Part shown: positions 7,638 through 15,878 of the stretch, piece after piece
Layout: each line of letters starts with the position of its first letter
How positions within the stretch are numbered: position 1 is the first letter of the stretch
Made by a program: the position numbers and the translations under genes
Assembly (NCBI GenBank): GCA_902362715.1
Contig: CABIXN010000003.1
Span: 293,914-357,913, forward strand
Source of the DNA: Lachnospiraceae bacterium
GTDB lineage: Bacteria > Bacillota > Clostridia > Lachnospirales > Lachnospiraceae
Direction: 5' to 3'
Length of the DNA: 64,000 nt
The notes under the pieces: generated by a model
What the model saw: the letters and a program-made list of their open reading frames with translations, nothing else
Database searches by the model: none
Told to the model about the DNA's origin: nothing

Positions 7638-8480
7638 ATGCAGTTTAAAAAGAGAAAAAAAGCCGGAAAATATGTCAGAGCAGTTATACAGCTGATATTT
7701 TTTCTTCTGATGCCATCAGCATTTACAACAGCTTTTGCAGGTGTTAAGTATATTTTTACCCAAATCGGACAGGAGACACAGTTAGAGATGACAGCATTTG
7801 TCACGGTTCTGCTTGTGCTTGGCATTTATACCATTGTATTTGGCCGTTTTTTCTGCGGATTTGCCTGCGCCTTTGGAAGTCTTTCGGATGCTGTCAGGGC
7901 TTTTTATGTGTGGATTTGTAAAAAAATGAAAAAAAAGCCCGTTACGATAGGGGATTCTGTAACAATAAAATTAAAATATTTAAAGTATGTGGTGCTTGCC
8001 GCTGTTGTGCTGCTTTGCTTCCTGGGATTGTATGGAAAGCTGCAGGGGACAAGTCCCTGGGATGTATTTTCCATGCTTCATGCAGGGAACTTAAGGCTGC
8101 AGAAGTATCTGGCAGGGGCTGTGATACTGATTTTAATTGTAATAGGAATGTGTGTGCGGGAACGGTTTTTCTGTCTGTTTTTGTGCCCTATGGGAGCAGT
8201 CTTTGCTCTGCTGCCGGTTCTGCCGTTTTTCACTTTCAGGAGAAACCGGGAGAAGTGTCTGAAAGGGTGCCGGGCTTGTACCCGGCAGTGCCCGGCAGCG
8301 CTTAATCTTCCGGATGATAAAAATCCCGGAGTGTCCGGGGATTGTTTTCAATGCCAGAAATGCGCTGATATCTGCCCGGGAGGAAATATTCACTGCAGCG
8401 GTATGGCGGGAAATGAGATTCCGGTAACCATTGTAAAAGCAGCAGTGCTGTTTGGTATCTTGTTCTGGTTAGGAGTATAA
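7638..8480 (+). CDS. NapH/NosR-like membrane 4Fe-4S protein
   Basis: 280 residues with about five hydrophobic segments. Two 'CGFACAFG' / 'CLFLCPMG' type Cys-x3-Cys-(P/A)-(M/F)-G loops, typical of the NapH/NosR/YccM membrane family, are followed by a C-terminal double ferredoxin region: 'CLKGCRACTRQCP' (about 211-223) and 'CFQCQKCADICP' (about 237-248). This gives two predicted [4Fe-4S] clusters. Such proteins pass electrons between quinol or ferredoxin pools and extracytoplasmic redox proteins. Positioned in the middle of the flavin operon, it is the likely electron entry point. The start is one base after the previous stop. The direction of electron flow and the donor are not visible. Confidence 0.88.
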   Translation: MQFKKRKKAGKYVRAVIQLIFFLLMPSAFTTAFAGVKYIFTQIGQETQLEMTAFVTVLLVLGIYTIVFGRFFCGFACAFGSLSDAVRAFYVWICKKMKKKPVTIGDSVTIKLKYLKYVVLAAVVLLCFLGLYGKLQGTSPWDVFSMLHAGNLRLQKYLAGAVILILIVIGMCVRERFFCLFLCPMGAVFALLPVLPFFTFRRNREKCLKGCRACTRQCPAALNLPDDKNPGVSGDCFQCQKCADICPGGNIHCSGMAGNEIPVTIVKAAVLFGILFWLGV

Positions 8481-8481
8481 A

Positions 8482-8853
8482 ATGAGGAAAAAAGATCTGA
8501 TTCTGCTTGGAGGGATTCTGTTATTGGCAGCAGCACTGTTTTTGTGCCTGGGTATGGGCAGGAAAAAAGAGGGAAGTATTGTGAAGATTACCATTAAAGG
8601 AGCGGTCTATGGGACGTATTCTCTGGATGAAGACCAGGAAATTAAAGTAAAAGGCAGCCAGGGAACCAATGTTGTTTGTATAAAGGATGGGAAGGTTTTC
8701 ATGAAAGAAGCGGATTGTCCGGACCAGTACTGTGTGGAGCACAATGCAATCAACAATAAAACAGATACGATTGTCTGCCTCCCCCACCGGCTGGTGGTGG
8801 AAGTGTCAGATGACAGCCAGGCCCAGGAAGATATTGATGTAACTGTTAGGTAG
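8482..8853 (+). CDS. NusG domain II-containing membrane-anchored protein
   Basis: 123 residues: an N-terminal membrane anchor (about 6-24) and an extracytoplasmic NusG_II fold with the family signature 'CPDQYCVEHN' and 'IVCLPHRLVVEV'. Despite the name it is not a transcription factor; this small beta-barrel family recurs beside FMN_bind and Gx transporter genes in Clostridia. Three Cys residues (two in the CPDQYC loop, one in 'IVCLPH') could form a disulfide or metal site. It is preceded by a TAGGAG ribosome site and sits one base after the NapH-like gene. Its exact role is unknown; the context says accessory to the redox system. Confidence 0.85.
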   Translation: MRKKDLILLGGILLLAAALFLCLGMGRKKEGSIVKITIKGAVYGTYSLDEDQEIKVKGSQGTNVVCIKDGKVFMKEADCPDQYCVEHNAINNKTDTIVCLPHRLVVEVSDDSQAQEDIDVTVR

Positions 8854-8866
8854 AAGGGAGAACGAA

Positions 8867-9373
8867 ATGACGAAAAAAATAGCGCTGCTTTCTATGTTAG
8901 TGGCACTTGCTCTTGTATGCAGCTACGTGGAAGTACTGGTCCCTATACAGGTGGGGCTTCCCGGAATGAAACTGGGGCTTGCGAATCTGGTAATTGTAAC
9001 AGGGCTTTATTTTTTAAATGCCAGAGAAATATTGGCAGTGTCCATTGTCAGAATTATGCTTTCTGCGTTTATGTTTGGAAATGGTATGTCGCTGATTTAC
9101 AGTCTGGCAGGAGGCGTTTTAAGTCTGGCGCTTATGCTTTTGCTGAAAAAGAACAAAGGATTTTCTATTGTGGGCATCAGTATTGCCGGTGGTGTCTTCC
9201 ATAATGTGGGCCAGCTTTTGATTGCGCTGGTGATCGTGGATAATATAAACCTTGTTTTCTATTTTCCTGTATTGATGGTGGCAGGAGCTCTCACAGGTAC
9301 TGTTATTGGTATTGTAAGTAAAAAGATATTGGAGGCCCTGAAAAAAGGGGTGCTGAATCATACTGTTCATTAG
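8867..9373 (+). CDS. Gx transporter family membrane protein
   Basis: 168 residues with five or six membrane helices. The sequence fits the Gx transporter family, often labelled 'heptaprenyl diphosphate synthase component I', with 'PGMKLGLANL' and 'SIVRIMLSAFMFGNGMSL'. The fold is related to the substrate-binding S components of ECF transporters, so it may import a cofactor such as a flavin or quinone precursor, but no substrate can be read from the sequence. It has its own AGAAGGGAGAACG ribosome site. Its TAG stop is the first part of the second palindromic operator, so it is the last gene of the first transcript. Confidence 0.8.
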   Translation: MTKKIALLSMLVALALVCSYVEVLVPIQVGLPGMKLGLANLVIVTGLYFLNAREILAVSIVRIMLSAFMFGNGMSLIYSLAGGVLSLALMLLLKKNKGFSIVGISIAGGVFHNVGQLLIALVIVDNINLVFYFPVLMVAGALTGTVIGIVSKKILEALKKGVLNHTVH

Positions 9374-9388
9374 TTAGTTAAAACTAAC
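9373..9388. promoter_or_regulatory. Palindromic operator 2, upstream of the Tp47-like gene
   Basis: GTTAGTTAAAACTAAC matches operator 1 at 14 of 16 positions and overlaps the stop of the Gx transporter gene. A likely -10 (TATGAT, 9391-9396) follows directly, so a bound protein would cover the promoter. Confidence 0.65.
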
Positions 9389-9463
9389 TTTATGATAAAA
9401 TATTTCAATTTCTCAAATGTTTGGGAAACCCGCAGATGCGGAGAACAGGTAAAGGAGGAAGTG

Positions 9464-9499
9464 TTGAAAAAAGCTGATAAACAAAAAAAGAGGTTTTAG
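9464..9499 (+). CDS. Possible 11-codon leader peptide
   Basis: TTG at 9464, five bases after a perfect AGGAGG (9453-9458), opens an 11-codon frame rich in Lys and Arg that ends in TAG at 9497. A CCGC-AGAT-GCGG hairpin lies just upstream. It would lie in the leader of the Tp47-like gene. A strong ribosome site without a long gene is the only support. Confidence 0.2.
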   Translation: MKKADKQKKRF

Positions 9500-9517
9500 A
9501 TATGAAAGGAGAATGAT

Positions 9518-12500
9518 ATGAAATTAAAAAAACTGCTATCAGCAGGATTGTCTCTTTCCATTGTTATGGGAATGGTACCGGTTACCTCCCTGGCGGCAGA
9601 GACAGCAGAGTATAAGGATGGAACCTATGGAGCAACAGCAACGGTAGAGCCGGATGAAGATGAGGATTTTGATGCATATGACATAAAGGTTAATGTAACA
9701 ATTACGGGCGGTAAAGTTACGGCAGTAGAATATGCAGATACAGATAAAATTCCGCAGGACAGTGTTACTTATGCAGATAAAGCCATGAAAGGAACGAAAA
9801 GTAAAGCAGGTGTTGCAGAGCAGATTATCATAAATAACAGCGCTGATAATATTGATGTGGTTTCAAGTGCAACCTGCAGTTCCGATGCGATTCAGTCAGC
9901 AGTTAAAAAGGCGCTGGAGGAAGCAGGGGCAGCAGCTTCAGAACCGGAGAAAAAGGATATTTATGTATTAATGAATATTCCTTATGATGAGTTTTATCAG
10001 GCAGATGTCAATAACAGTATTCCTGTAGATGCAATGAGTTCTGCCACAAAAAATAAAACAAGAACATCAACACTGGCAGGGGGCTCCTACCATATAAACA
10101 GTGATGGCAGTGATATTACAGGTATTACATTTCCTGTTAAGGTAAGCAGTCTGGATGAGCTGAAAAAATATACACAGATTACAGACAGCAGTTCTGTAGA
10201 TATTACAGTTACCAACCGGGGACAGACAACGACCACAACTTATACTGGCAAAGATGCATTGTTTGAAAGCGGCAGCTATTCTTATTATGTATTAAATGAG
10301 ACTCCTTCTTATTACAAAGAACTGACTGTAGGAGAGAACGGAACGCTTTCATTTGGAAAAACGATAGGGACAGAGCAGCAGGTATCCGGAGCTGGAGCGG
10401 CTCTTTTAACGGATACTACTTATGGAGACTATCAGTTAAATATGACAGGGCTAAGCAAGATTATTGACAGTAATGATCCTATTTATGGTGTTATTATTAC
10501 TACAACAGACGGCAGCAGCTATGGTCTGCGTCATCTGGAAAATATCTGGCTTGGAACAGAGCTTGCTTGGTGCACAGGATATACGGATAAAGTTCACAAC
10601 TGCCCCACCTCATCTGAGCACTATAAATCAATGATGGGCAAAACAATTGACAAAGTTACTTATTACACCAGCGACGGTATTTATGTGGCAGATATTGCAG
10701 ATATTTATGTACCTGAGAAATTCAGCGGTTCTGTTACGGTTGCAGATGCTGCGCTGAATGCCGGAAAAACATCCGTAGTTATGAATGATATTCCCGGGGA
10801 TTTTCAGGCGGAATACAGTGTAGAGGGGCTGGAAGCACAGGTGTCAGATGGTGTGCTGACATTTTCTGGGGATGCAGAACCGGGTACCTATATCCTGACA
10901 GTAAAAGATAAAAGTGGAAAATATGCTGATCTGAAAGTTGATTTTACATTGACAACCGATAAGATTCCGGCAGCTTTTGATCAGGAGAAAAAAGCATTGA
11001 CCGCAGCAGAGGGAAGCAGTGCGGATGATTTGTCCAATTATGTGGGCAATATCGTTTCTGTTTCTGTAAACGGAAAAGCTTATTCCGCCAGCGGACGGGG
11101 AGCTGTACAAATTATTAATGATGACGGAACACTGAATCTGGAAGCTGCTTCTGGCGGGAGTGCAGTGTTTGGCGATGCCGGCACTTATAAAATTGAAGTA
11201 ACTGCAACCGGATATACAAAACCGCTGGAGTTTAATTATACACTGTCATATAAATATGTGTATGCGGCATTGAGCTGGGCGGAATACTGGGAAGCTGAAA
11301 ATGTATACCTTGCCCCAGACAGCACAATGACCTCTGCATCTGATGAGGTGGATGAAAGAGGGGAAGCTGATAAAGGTGCGTTTGATGTGGTTTCCAGAGC
11401 TACAACGAATCACGGACTGCACAGAGGAAGCTTTCAGAGTGATACCATCATTTATGATACAGATGGGAAAAGCTATGAGATATCTTACTGGAAAGATAAA
11501 AACACAATTGTTCTTGCAGACGGAAGTGAGATTGGATTTGATAAGGGCACCATTACTGCTGCAGATGGAAAAACAGCAGTCATGGATCATTACGAGGTAA
11601 AAGGTCTGAAATATGTTCCGGTAGCGGTAAAAGAAACAGATTATGCTGCCTTTTGTGAAAAATATCATGTAGTAGAAAATGGCGATATGCTCTATGGCGG
11701 TTATGAAGAAGTTAATTTAAAGAGCTACTCCGTTGAGGCAGAGGTGAGTGATACTACCAATGGACTGAAAACGGTATCTAAAAATGAGGATGGAAGCTTT
11801 TCCTTCTCAGCACGCAAAAATGGCAGTCAATCAGGTATTTCATCCACAGAGCAGAAAAAAGTAAATGCGGATCAGCTGGAGGTTACTGTAAAAGAAGCTG
11901 ACGGAGCTTATGGCGAATTTTTAAGGGTAGATCTTACCGGAGAAGCGTATGGAGATCTGGGATCAAATCTTCAGGCAGTGAAATGGACCTATTATGGAAG
12001 TGATGATTCTTACAGCACACCCCTTGTATCATACGGAACCAAATTTGCAGCAGATAACTGGATGCATAAATCAAATGGTATTCAGCTGGGGCTGACAGAT
12101 TCTCTGCGGTGCCAGCTGCCGGAAGGAACAGATGGAACCGGTTACTGGGCGTTAACGGTATATGCAATGGGATATGAGGATTATACCTTCCAGATTAAAG
12201 TTACAGATGACAATATTGTAAAAGCAGATGAAGAGCAGGTTGACATAACAGAACTTCAAAACGTTATCGGCCAGGCAGAAGCATTGAAGGAAGCGGATTA
12301 TACTGCTGAAAGCTGGGCTAATATGCAGACAGAATTACAGGAAGCAAAAGATGCTCTGGCAGCTCCAAACAGCCAGGCCATTGTAAACGAAGCAATCGCT
12401 CACCTGCAGGAGGCAATTGCCGCTCTTGTGAAAGTGGATACGGAAAACCCGGGAGGGGACGATCAGCAGAATCCTGAAACACCGGGAGGAGATGACCAGC

Positions 12501-12778
12501 AGAATCCTGAAACACCTGATGGAGATGATCAGAAAGATCCTGTGGTACCCGGAGATCAAAATCAGACACCTGGAACAAATACACAAAATCCAAATGGCAG
12601 CGGAATGAATCAGGTAAATACAAATGGAAATGCTGATAAAACTGATACAGAGGATGAGAATATTGTGAAAACCGGAGATAGTACAAATGCAGTGATTCCT
12701 TTTGCGGCTGCAATGCTGGCACTGGCATCTGCGGCAGGTGTCGGGGTATATGGAAAAAGAAAGAAAACGGAAGAGTAA
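9518..12778 (+). CDS. Cell-wall protein: FMN_bind domain plus two Tp47-like modules
   Basis: 1086 residues. Signal peptide (1-27); FMN_bind domain (about 30-140) ending in 'DVVSSATCSS'; a first module (about 148-405) starting 'NIPYDEFYQAD' with 'VDAMSSATKNKTRTS'; a beta-rich Ig-like stretch (405-580); a second module (about 583-900) that matches Treponema pallidum Tp47 as I recall it: 'LSWAEYWEAE', 'FDVVSRATTNHG', 'VKGLKYVPVAV', 'TTNGLKT', 'SFSARK', 'YYGSDDSY' and 'SYGTKFAADNW'. Then a FIVAR-like helical domain (908-975), acidic Pro/Gly/Asp repeats (985-1045), and a sorting-type tail 'VKTGD' + hydrophobic helix + 'KRKK'. The sorting motif is not a classic LPXTG and no sortase is nearby. Tp47 is known as a penicillin-binding lipoprotein; the redox context here points to a different or additional role. 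Its own promoter carries the shared palindrome. Confidence 0.85.
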   Translation: MKLKKLLSAGLSLSIVMGMVPVTSLAAETAEYKDGTYGATATVEPDEDEDFDAYDIKVNVTITGGKVTAVEYADTDKIPQDSVTYADKAMKGTKSKAGVAEQIIINNSADNIDVVSSATCSSDAIQSAVKKALEEAGAAASEPEKKDIYVLMNIPYDEFYQADVNNSIPVDAMSSATKNKTRTSTLAGGSYHINSDGSDITGITFPVKVSSLDELKKYTQITDSSSVDITVTNRGQTTTTTYTGKDALFESGSYSYYVLNETPSYYKELTVGENGTLSFGKTIGTEQQVSGAGAALLTDTTYGDYQLNMTGLSKIIDSNDPIYGVIITTTDGSSYGLRHLENIWLGTELAWCTGYTDKVHNCPTSSEHYKSMMGKTIDKVTYYTSDGIYVADIADIYVPEKFSGSVTVADAALNAGKTSVVMNDIPGDFQAEYSVEGLEAQVSDGVLTFSGDAEPGTYILTVKDKSGKYADLKVDFTLTTDKIPAAFDQEKKALTAAEGSSADDLSNYVGNIVSVSVNGKAYSASGRGAVQIINDDGTLNLEAASGGSAVFGDAGTYKIEVTATGYTKPLEFNYTLSYKYVYAALSWAEYWEAENVYLAPDSTMTSASDEVDERGEADKGAFDVVSRATTNHGLHRGSFQSDTIIYDTDGKSYEISYWKDKNTIVLADGSEIGFDKGTITAADGKTAVMDHYEVKGLKYVPVAVKETDYAAFCEKYHVVENGDMLYGGYEEVNLKSYSVEAEVSDTTNGLKTVSKNEDGSFSFSARKNGSQSGISSTEQKKVNADQLEVTVKEADGAYGEFLRVDLTGEAYGDLGSNLQAVKWTYYGSDDSYSTPLVSYGTKFAADNWMHKSNGIQLGLTDSLRCQLPEGTDGTGYWALTVYAMGYEDYTFQIKVTDDNIVKADEEQVDITELQNVIGQAEALKEADYTAESWANMQTELQEAKDALAAPNSQAIVNEAIAHLQEAIAALVKVDTENPGGDDQQNPETPGGDDQQNPETPDGDDQKDPVVPGDQNQTPGTNTQNPNGSGMNQVNTNGNADKTDTEDENIVKTGDSTNAVIPFAAAMLALASAAGVGVYGKRKKTEE

Positions 12779-12800
12779 ATAAAAGAGGATTTCTTAGGGG

Positions 12801-13288
12801 TGTGGCTGGCGCCGAATATAGCCGCAGACCCTAAGCGCCAAGCGGCACCTTAGAAATCCAAAAGGATTTCCTCGGTTTGTGGCTGGCGCCGAATATAGCC
12901 GCAGACCCTAAGCGCCAAGCGGCACCTCGAAAATCCAAAAGGATTTCCTCGGTTTGTGGCTGGCGCCGAATATAGCCGCAAAATACCCAGGCTCCAAGCG
13001 GCACCTCGAAAATCCAAAAGGATTTCCTCGGTTCGTGGCTGGCGCCGAATATAGCAAAATACCCAAGCGCCAAGCGGCACCTTAAAAATCCAAAAGGATT
13101 TCCTCGGTTCGTGGCTGGTGCCGAATATAGCCGCAGACCCTAAGCGCCAAGCGGCACCTCGAAAATCCAAAAGGATTTCCTGGGTTTGTGGCTGGCGCCG
13201 AATATAGCCGCAAAATACCCAAGCTCCAAGCCGCACCTCGAAAATCCAAGAGGATTTCCTCGGTTCGTGGCTGGCGCCACATATAGCA
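12801..13288. repeat. 77-bp tandem array, seven copies
   Basis: Units start at 12801, 12878, 12955, 13034, 13110, 13187 and 13266 (the last truncated); spacing is 76-79 bp. Each unit contains GGCTGGCGCCGAATATAG and a self-complementary AAATCC-AAAA-GGATTT hairpin. There are no unique spacers, so it is not CRISPR. Long frames through it on the minus strand are repeat translations with rotating frame. The GGCTGGCGCCG core recurs in the 72-bp repeats at 55252-55408. It occupies the whole gap between the Tp47-like gene and the pncB terminator. Confidence 0.9.
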
Positions 13289-13342
13289 AAATAATAGACC
13301 GTAAAACGATATGCAAGCACATTGTTTTACGGTCTATTATTT
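13289..13342 (-). terminator. Terminator of pncB
   Basis: A perfect 19-bp stem (13289-13307 with 13324-13342) around a 16-nt loop, directly after the pncB stop. Read on the minus strand the second arm ends in ATTATTTTG. Confidence 0.7.
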
Positions 13343-13344
13343 CA

Positions 13345-14850
13345 CTATACGCGGCTTGGAGCCTGGGAATATTTCGCTTCGCTGAGTTCGTTGAAGACTT
13401 TGTTTTTCAGGTGATAGAGTTTATCTGACAGATCTACATAGATTTCAGCGGGGTTTACGAATCGCATATTTTCGTTCCACAGGGTGTCTTTTTCTTTTGT
13501 GCAGTATTCCTGAATTTCCATAACACTTGGAGAGGTGTAAATGCATTTTCCTTTATCGAAGATTGGAATTAGAAGTTCTCTCATGGTATATGTTCCGCCG
13601 GTCAGGAGTGTTCGTTTCCATGTGGCGTTGGGATCAAAGAGGAGGAGGTCTTCTTCTGAATTAAACACTTCTTCTTCCAGGCAGATTAGATCTGCTCTGA
13701 TTTTTTTGCTTTCTTTATCATAAATCCGATAAACTGTTTTATTTCCGGGGTTTGTAACCTTTTCTGTGTTTTCTGACAGCTTGATTTTGGGGATAAAGTT
13801 TCCGTTTTTATCCTGAATAGCGGCCAGTTTATAGACGCCTCCGAAGGCAGGACAGTCTCTAGAAGTAATCAGACTGGTTCCCACACCCCAGGATGTAATC
13901 TTTGCCCCCTGTATTTTCAGGGATTCAATCAGGTATTCGTCAAGATCGTTGGAAGCGGAGATAACAGCGTCTTCAAATCCTGCTTCGTCCAGCATCCTGC
14001 GGACTTTTTTGGAAAGATAGGCCAGATCTCCGCTGTCTAAGCGGACACCATAATTTTTCAGTTCAATGCCTGCTGCTTTCATCTCCTGAAAGATACGAAT
14101 GGCATTGGGAACGCCGGATTTTAAGGTGTCATAGGTGTCGATCAGAAGAATGCAGGCTGTGGGATAAAGTTTGGCATAGGTTTTAAAGGCGGTATATTCA
14201 TCCGGAAAACTCATAATCCAGCTGTGGGCGTGGGTGCCTTTTACCGGAATATCAAAAAGCTGGCCGGCTAGAACGTTTGACGTGCCGCAGCATCCGCCGA
14301 TGACTGCTGCCCGGGCGCCGTAAATGCCGGAGTCGGGTCCTTGTGCCCGGCGCAGACCAAATTCCATAACACCATCGTTTTGCGCAGCATAACAGACTCT
14401 GGAAGCTTTTGTGGCAATAAGACTTTGATGATTTATAATATTTAAAACGGCGGTTTCAAGGAGCTGGGCTTCCATAATAGGCGCTACAATTTTTACAATT
14501 GGTTCTCTCGGGAAGATTACTGTTCCTTCTGGTACAGCATAGATGCTTCCAGAGAAACGGAAATTGCTGAGATACTTTAAAAATTCCTCCTGAAAAATAT
14601 TGAGGCTTCTCAGGTAGCGGATATCATCCGGTGTAAACTGCAATGTTTTTACATAGTCAATAACCTGCTCTAGCCCGGCGGCAACAGCATAGCCGCCTCC
14701 AGAAGGTGTTTCCCGGTAGAAGGTGTCAAATACAACAATATCCTGATTTCCGGTTTCAAAATATCCCTGCATCATTGTGATTTCATAGAGATCAGTCAAT
14801 AATGTCAAATTTTGTGTTCTCATTCTATTTTCACATGCTTGCGTTCGCAT
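13345..14850 (-). CDS. pncB: Nicotinate phosphoribosyltransferase
   Basis: Makes nicotinate mononucleotide from nicotinate and PRPP in NAD salvage (Preiss-Handler route), cytosolic. The 501-residue length and motifs fit the family: 'LLTDLYEITMMQGYF' near the N-terminus, 'FGLRRAQGPDSG' and 'LDSGDLAYLSKKVR' in the PRPP-binding barrel, and 'SNDLDEYLIESL'. The start at 14850 has AGAGGAG three bases before it; an internal ATG at 14823 has no ribosome site. The start codon lies in a dyad (CACATGC...GCATGTG, 14832-14853) that could fold over the ribosome site. A NiaR repressor is encoded at 30006-30530, which is the usual regulator of niacin genes, but I could not identify its operator here. Confidence 0.95.
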   Translation of the reverse strand: MRTQACENRMRTQNLTLLTDLYEITMMQGYFETGNQDIVVFDTFYRETPSGGGYAVAAGLEQVIDYVKTLQFTPDDIRYLRSLNIFQEEFLKYLSNFRFSGSIYAVPEGTVIFPREPIVKIVAPIMEAQLLETAVLNIINHQSLIATKASRVCYAAQNDGVMEFGLRRAQGPDSGIYGARAAVIGGCCGTSNVLAGQLFDIPVKGTHAHSWIMSFPDEYTAFKTYAKLYPTACILLIDTYDTLKSGVPNAIRIFQEMKAAGIELKNYGVRLDSGDLAYLSKKVRRMLDEAGFEDAVISASNDLDEYLIESLKIQGAKITSWGVGTSLITSRDCPAFGGVYKLAAIQDKNGNFIPKIKLSENTEKVTNPGNKTVYRIYDKESKKIRADLICLEEEVFNSEEDLLLFDPNATWKRTLLTGGTYTMRELLIPIFDKGKCIYTSPSVMEIQEYCTKEKDTLWNENMRFVNPAEIYVDLSDKLYHLKNKVFNELSEAKYSQAPSRV

Positions 14851-15000
14851 GTGCTCCTCTCTTACTGAAAAAATGTATGATTTACAATTATACTCTTTTT
14901 ATTCAAAAGTACCAGCATTTTCTTATATTTTACTATTGTGGGAAGGGAGGAAGTTTGATATACTCTTGCTATAGTTTATTTATAAATGGAGGTTACTACT

Positions 15001-15435
15001 ATGGATGAAAATAATAACTTCAACAATCAAGAACCAGAAAATAATAATGTGCAGCCTGCAATAGATCCGGTTTTTACAGATGCAGACTATCATGACCCGG
15101 AGAATACAAATAACACAGTAAATAATTATGATACAAATACTAATTATAATAACGGTGGTGAAGGAAAGTCCGGTCCACAAGGATTTGCCATTGCATCATT
15201 AGTACTTGGAATTATCTCTATTGTATTATTCTGCGCAAGTATTAATATTGTAACAGGTATACTTTCAATTATATTTGGCGCTATTCATCTGGTAAAAGGA
15301 TATCAGGATAAAAGAGGTATGGCCCTTGCAGGACTGATACTTGGTATTATTTCTATTGTACTGTATATTATTCTTCTTGCCATTGGTGTAAGTGCACTTA
15401 ACAGTGGTTTGTATAGTTACAGCACAATGTTCTAA
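15001..15435 (+). CDS. DUF4190 small membrane protein
   Basis: 144 residues: a disordered Asn/Asp/Pro-rich N-terminus (1-58) then two hydrophobic helices separated by 'GYQDKRGMALAG', the DUF4190 pattern ('GFAIASLVLGIISIVL' ... 'GLILGIISIVLYII'). The start was placed at 15001 because GGAGG at 14988-14992 sits eight bases before it; the ATG at 14986 overlaps that ribosome site. The gene stands alone. Function unknown; members are usually described only as membrane proteins. Confidence 0.8.
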   Translation: MDENNNFNNQEPENNNVQPAIDPVFTDADYHDPENTNNTVNNYDTNTNYNNGGEGKSGPQGFAIASLVLGIISIVLFCASINIVTGILSIIFGAIHLVKGYQDKRGMALAGLILGIISIVLYIILLAIGVSALNSGLYSYSTMF

Positions 15436-15480
15436 CAATTATAAAAAGATTATTGCAGTAGAAAAATATGAATGTTTCGG

Positions 15481-15505
15481 GCGGCTCTAAGAGGGGGCCG
15501 CTTTG
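15481..15505 (+). terminator. Weak hairpin after the DUF4190 gene
   Basis: GCGGC ... GCCGC with an 11-nt loop, followed by TTTGTG. The stem is short and the T-tract poor, so termination is uncertain. Confidence 0.35.
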
Positions 15506-15580
15506 TGATTTCTCACAATGATTCATCCGGCATATGACGGAATAGTTGCTGATTTTTCTGATGAATCAGGCGATAATCAG

Positions 15581-15609
15581 TTGACAAAGTTCTGAAAGAC
15601 TTTTATAAT
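15581..15609 (+). promoter_or_regulatory. Consensus sigma-A promoter of the T-box leader and ileS
   Basis: TTGACA (15581-15586), exactly 17 bp, TATAAT (15604-15609): a perfect consensus. Transcription should begin near 15616. Confidence 0.9.
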
Positions 15610-15639
15610 ATTTTCGATCTATTAATAAATGAAAAAAAC

Positions 15640-15878
15640 GTTGAAGAAGACAGTAGATTATATATAGAAAGTAGCAGAGAGCCGGGGTGGTGAGAGCCGG
15701 TACAAGTATATTATAATTGAAGATCACTTCCGAGTTTCAGACTGAAATGTTTACAGAGTAGGTTCTGACGGGATTCCCCCGTTACCGGGAAACAGTATCC
15801 GGCAAAAGCCGCGTACTTCGAAACAGGTGGTTACGAATTTATTTTACTCTCGTCCTTTTTCGGACGGGAGTTTTTTTA
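15640..15878 (+). ncRNA. T-box leader (tRNA-Ile sensing) with terminator
   Basis: A T-box riboswitch reads uncharged tRNA and controls transcription of the downstream synthetase. Stem I shows the AG-bulge and distal loop 'AGAGAGCCGGGGTGGTGAGA' near 15676-15695; the specifier codon is ATC (Ile) at 15723-15725 in the context GAAGATCACTTCCGAG; the T-box proper is AGGTGGTTACG near 15825-15835, a variant that keeps the TGGT that pairs with the tRNA 3' end. The terminator is CTCTCGTCC-TTTTT-CGGACGGGAG followed by seven T (15846-15877). The Ile specifier agrees with ileS downstream. Confidence 0.9.

Noticed and set aside
12801..13288. CRISPR array
   Set aside because: Units are contiguous with no unique spacers and no cas genes are in the window; the same holds for the array at 47146.
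12831..13320. Long minus-strand reading frames in the 77-bp array
   Set aside because: They are translations of the repeat in rotating frames (77 is not divisible by three), lack ribosome sites and show no conserved protein.
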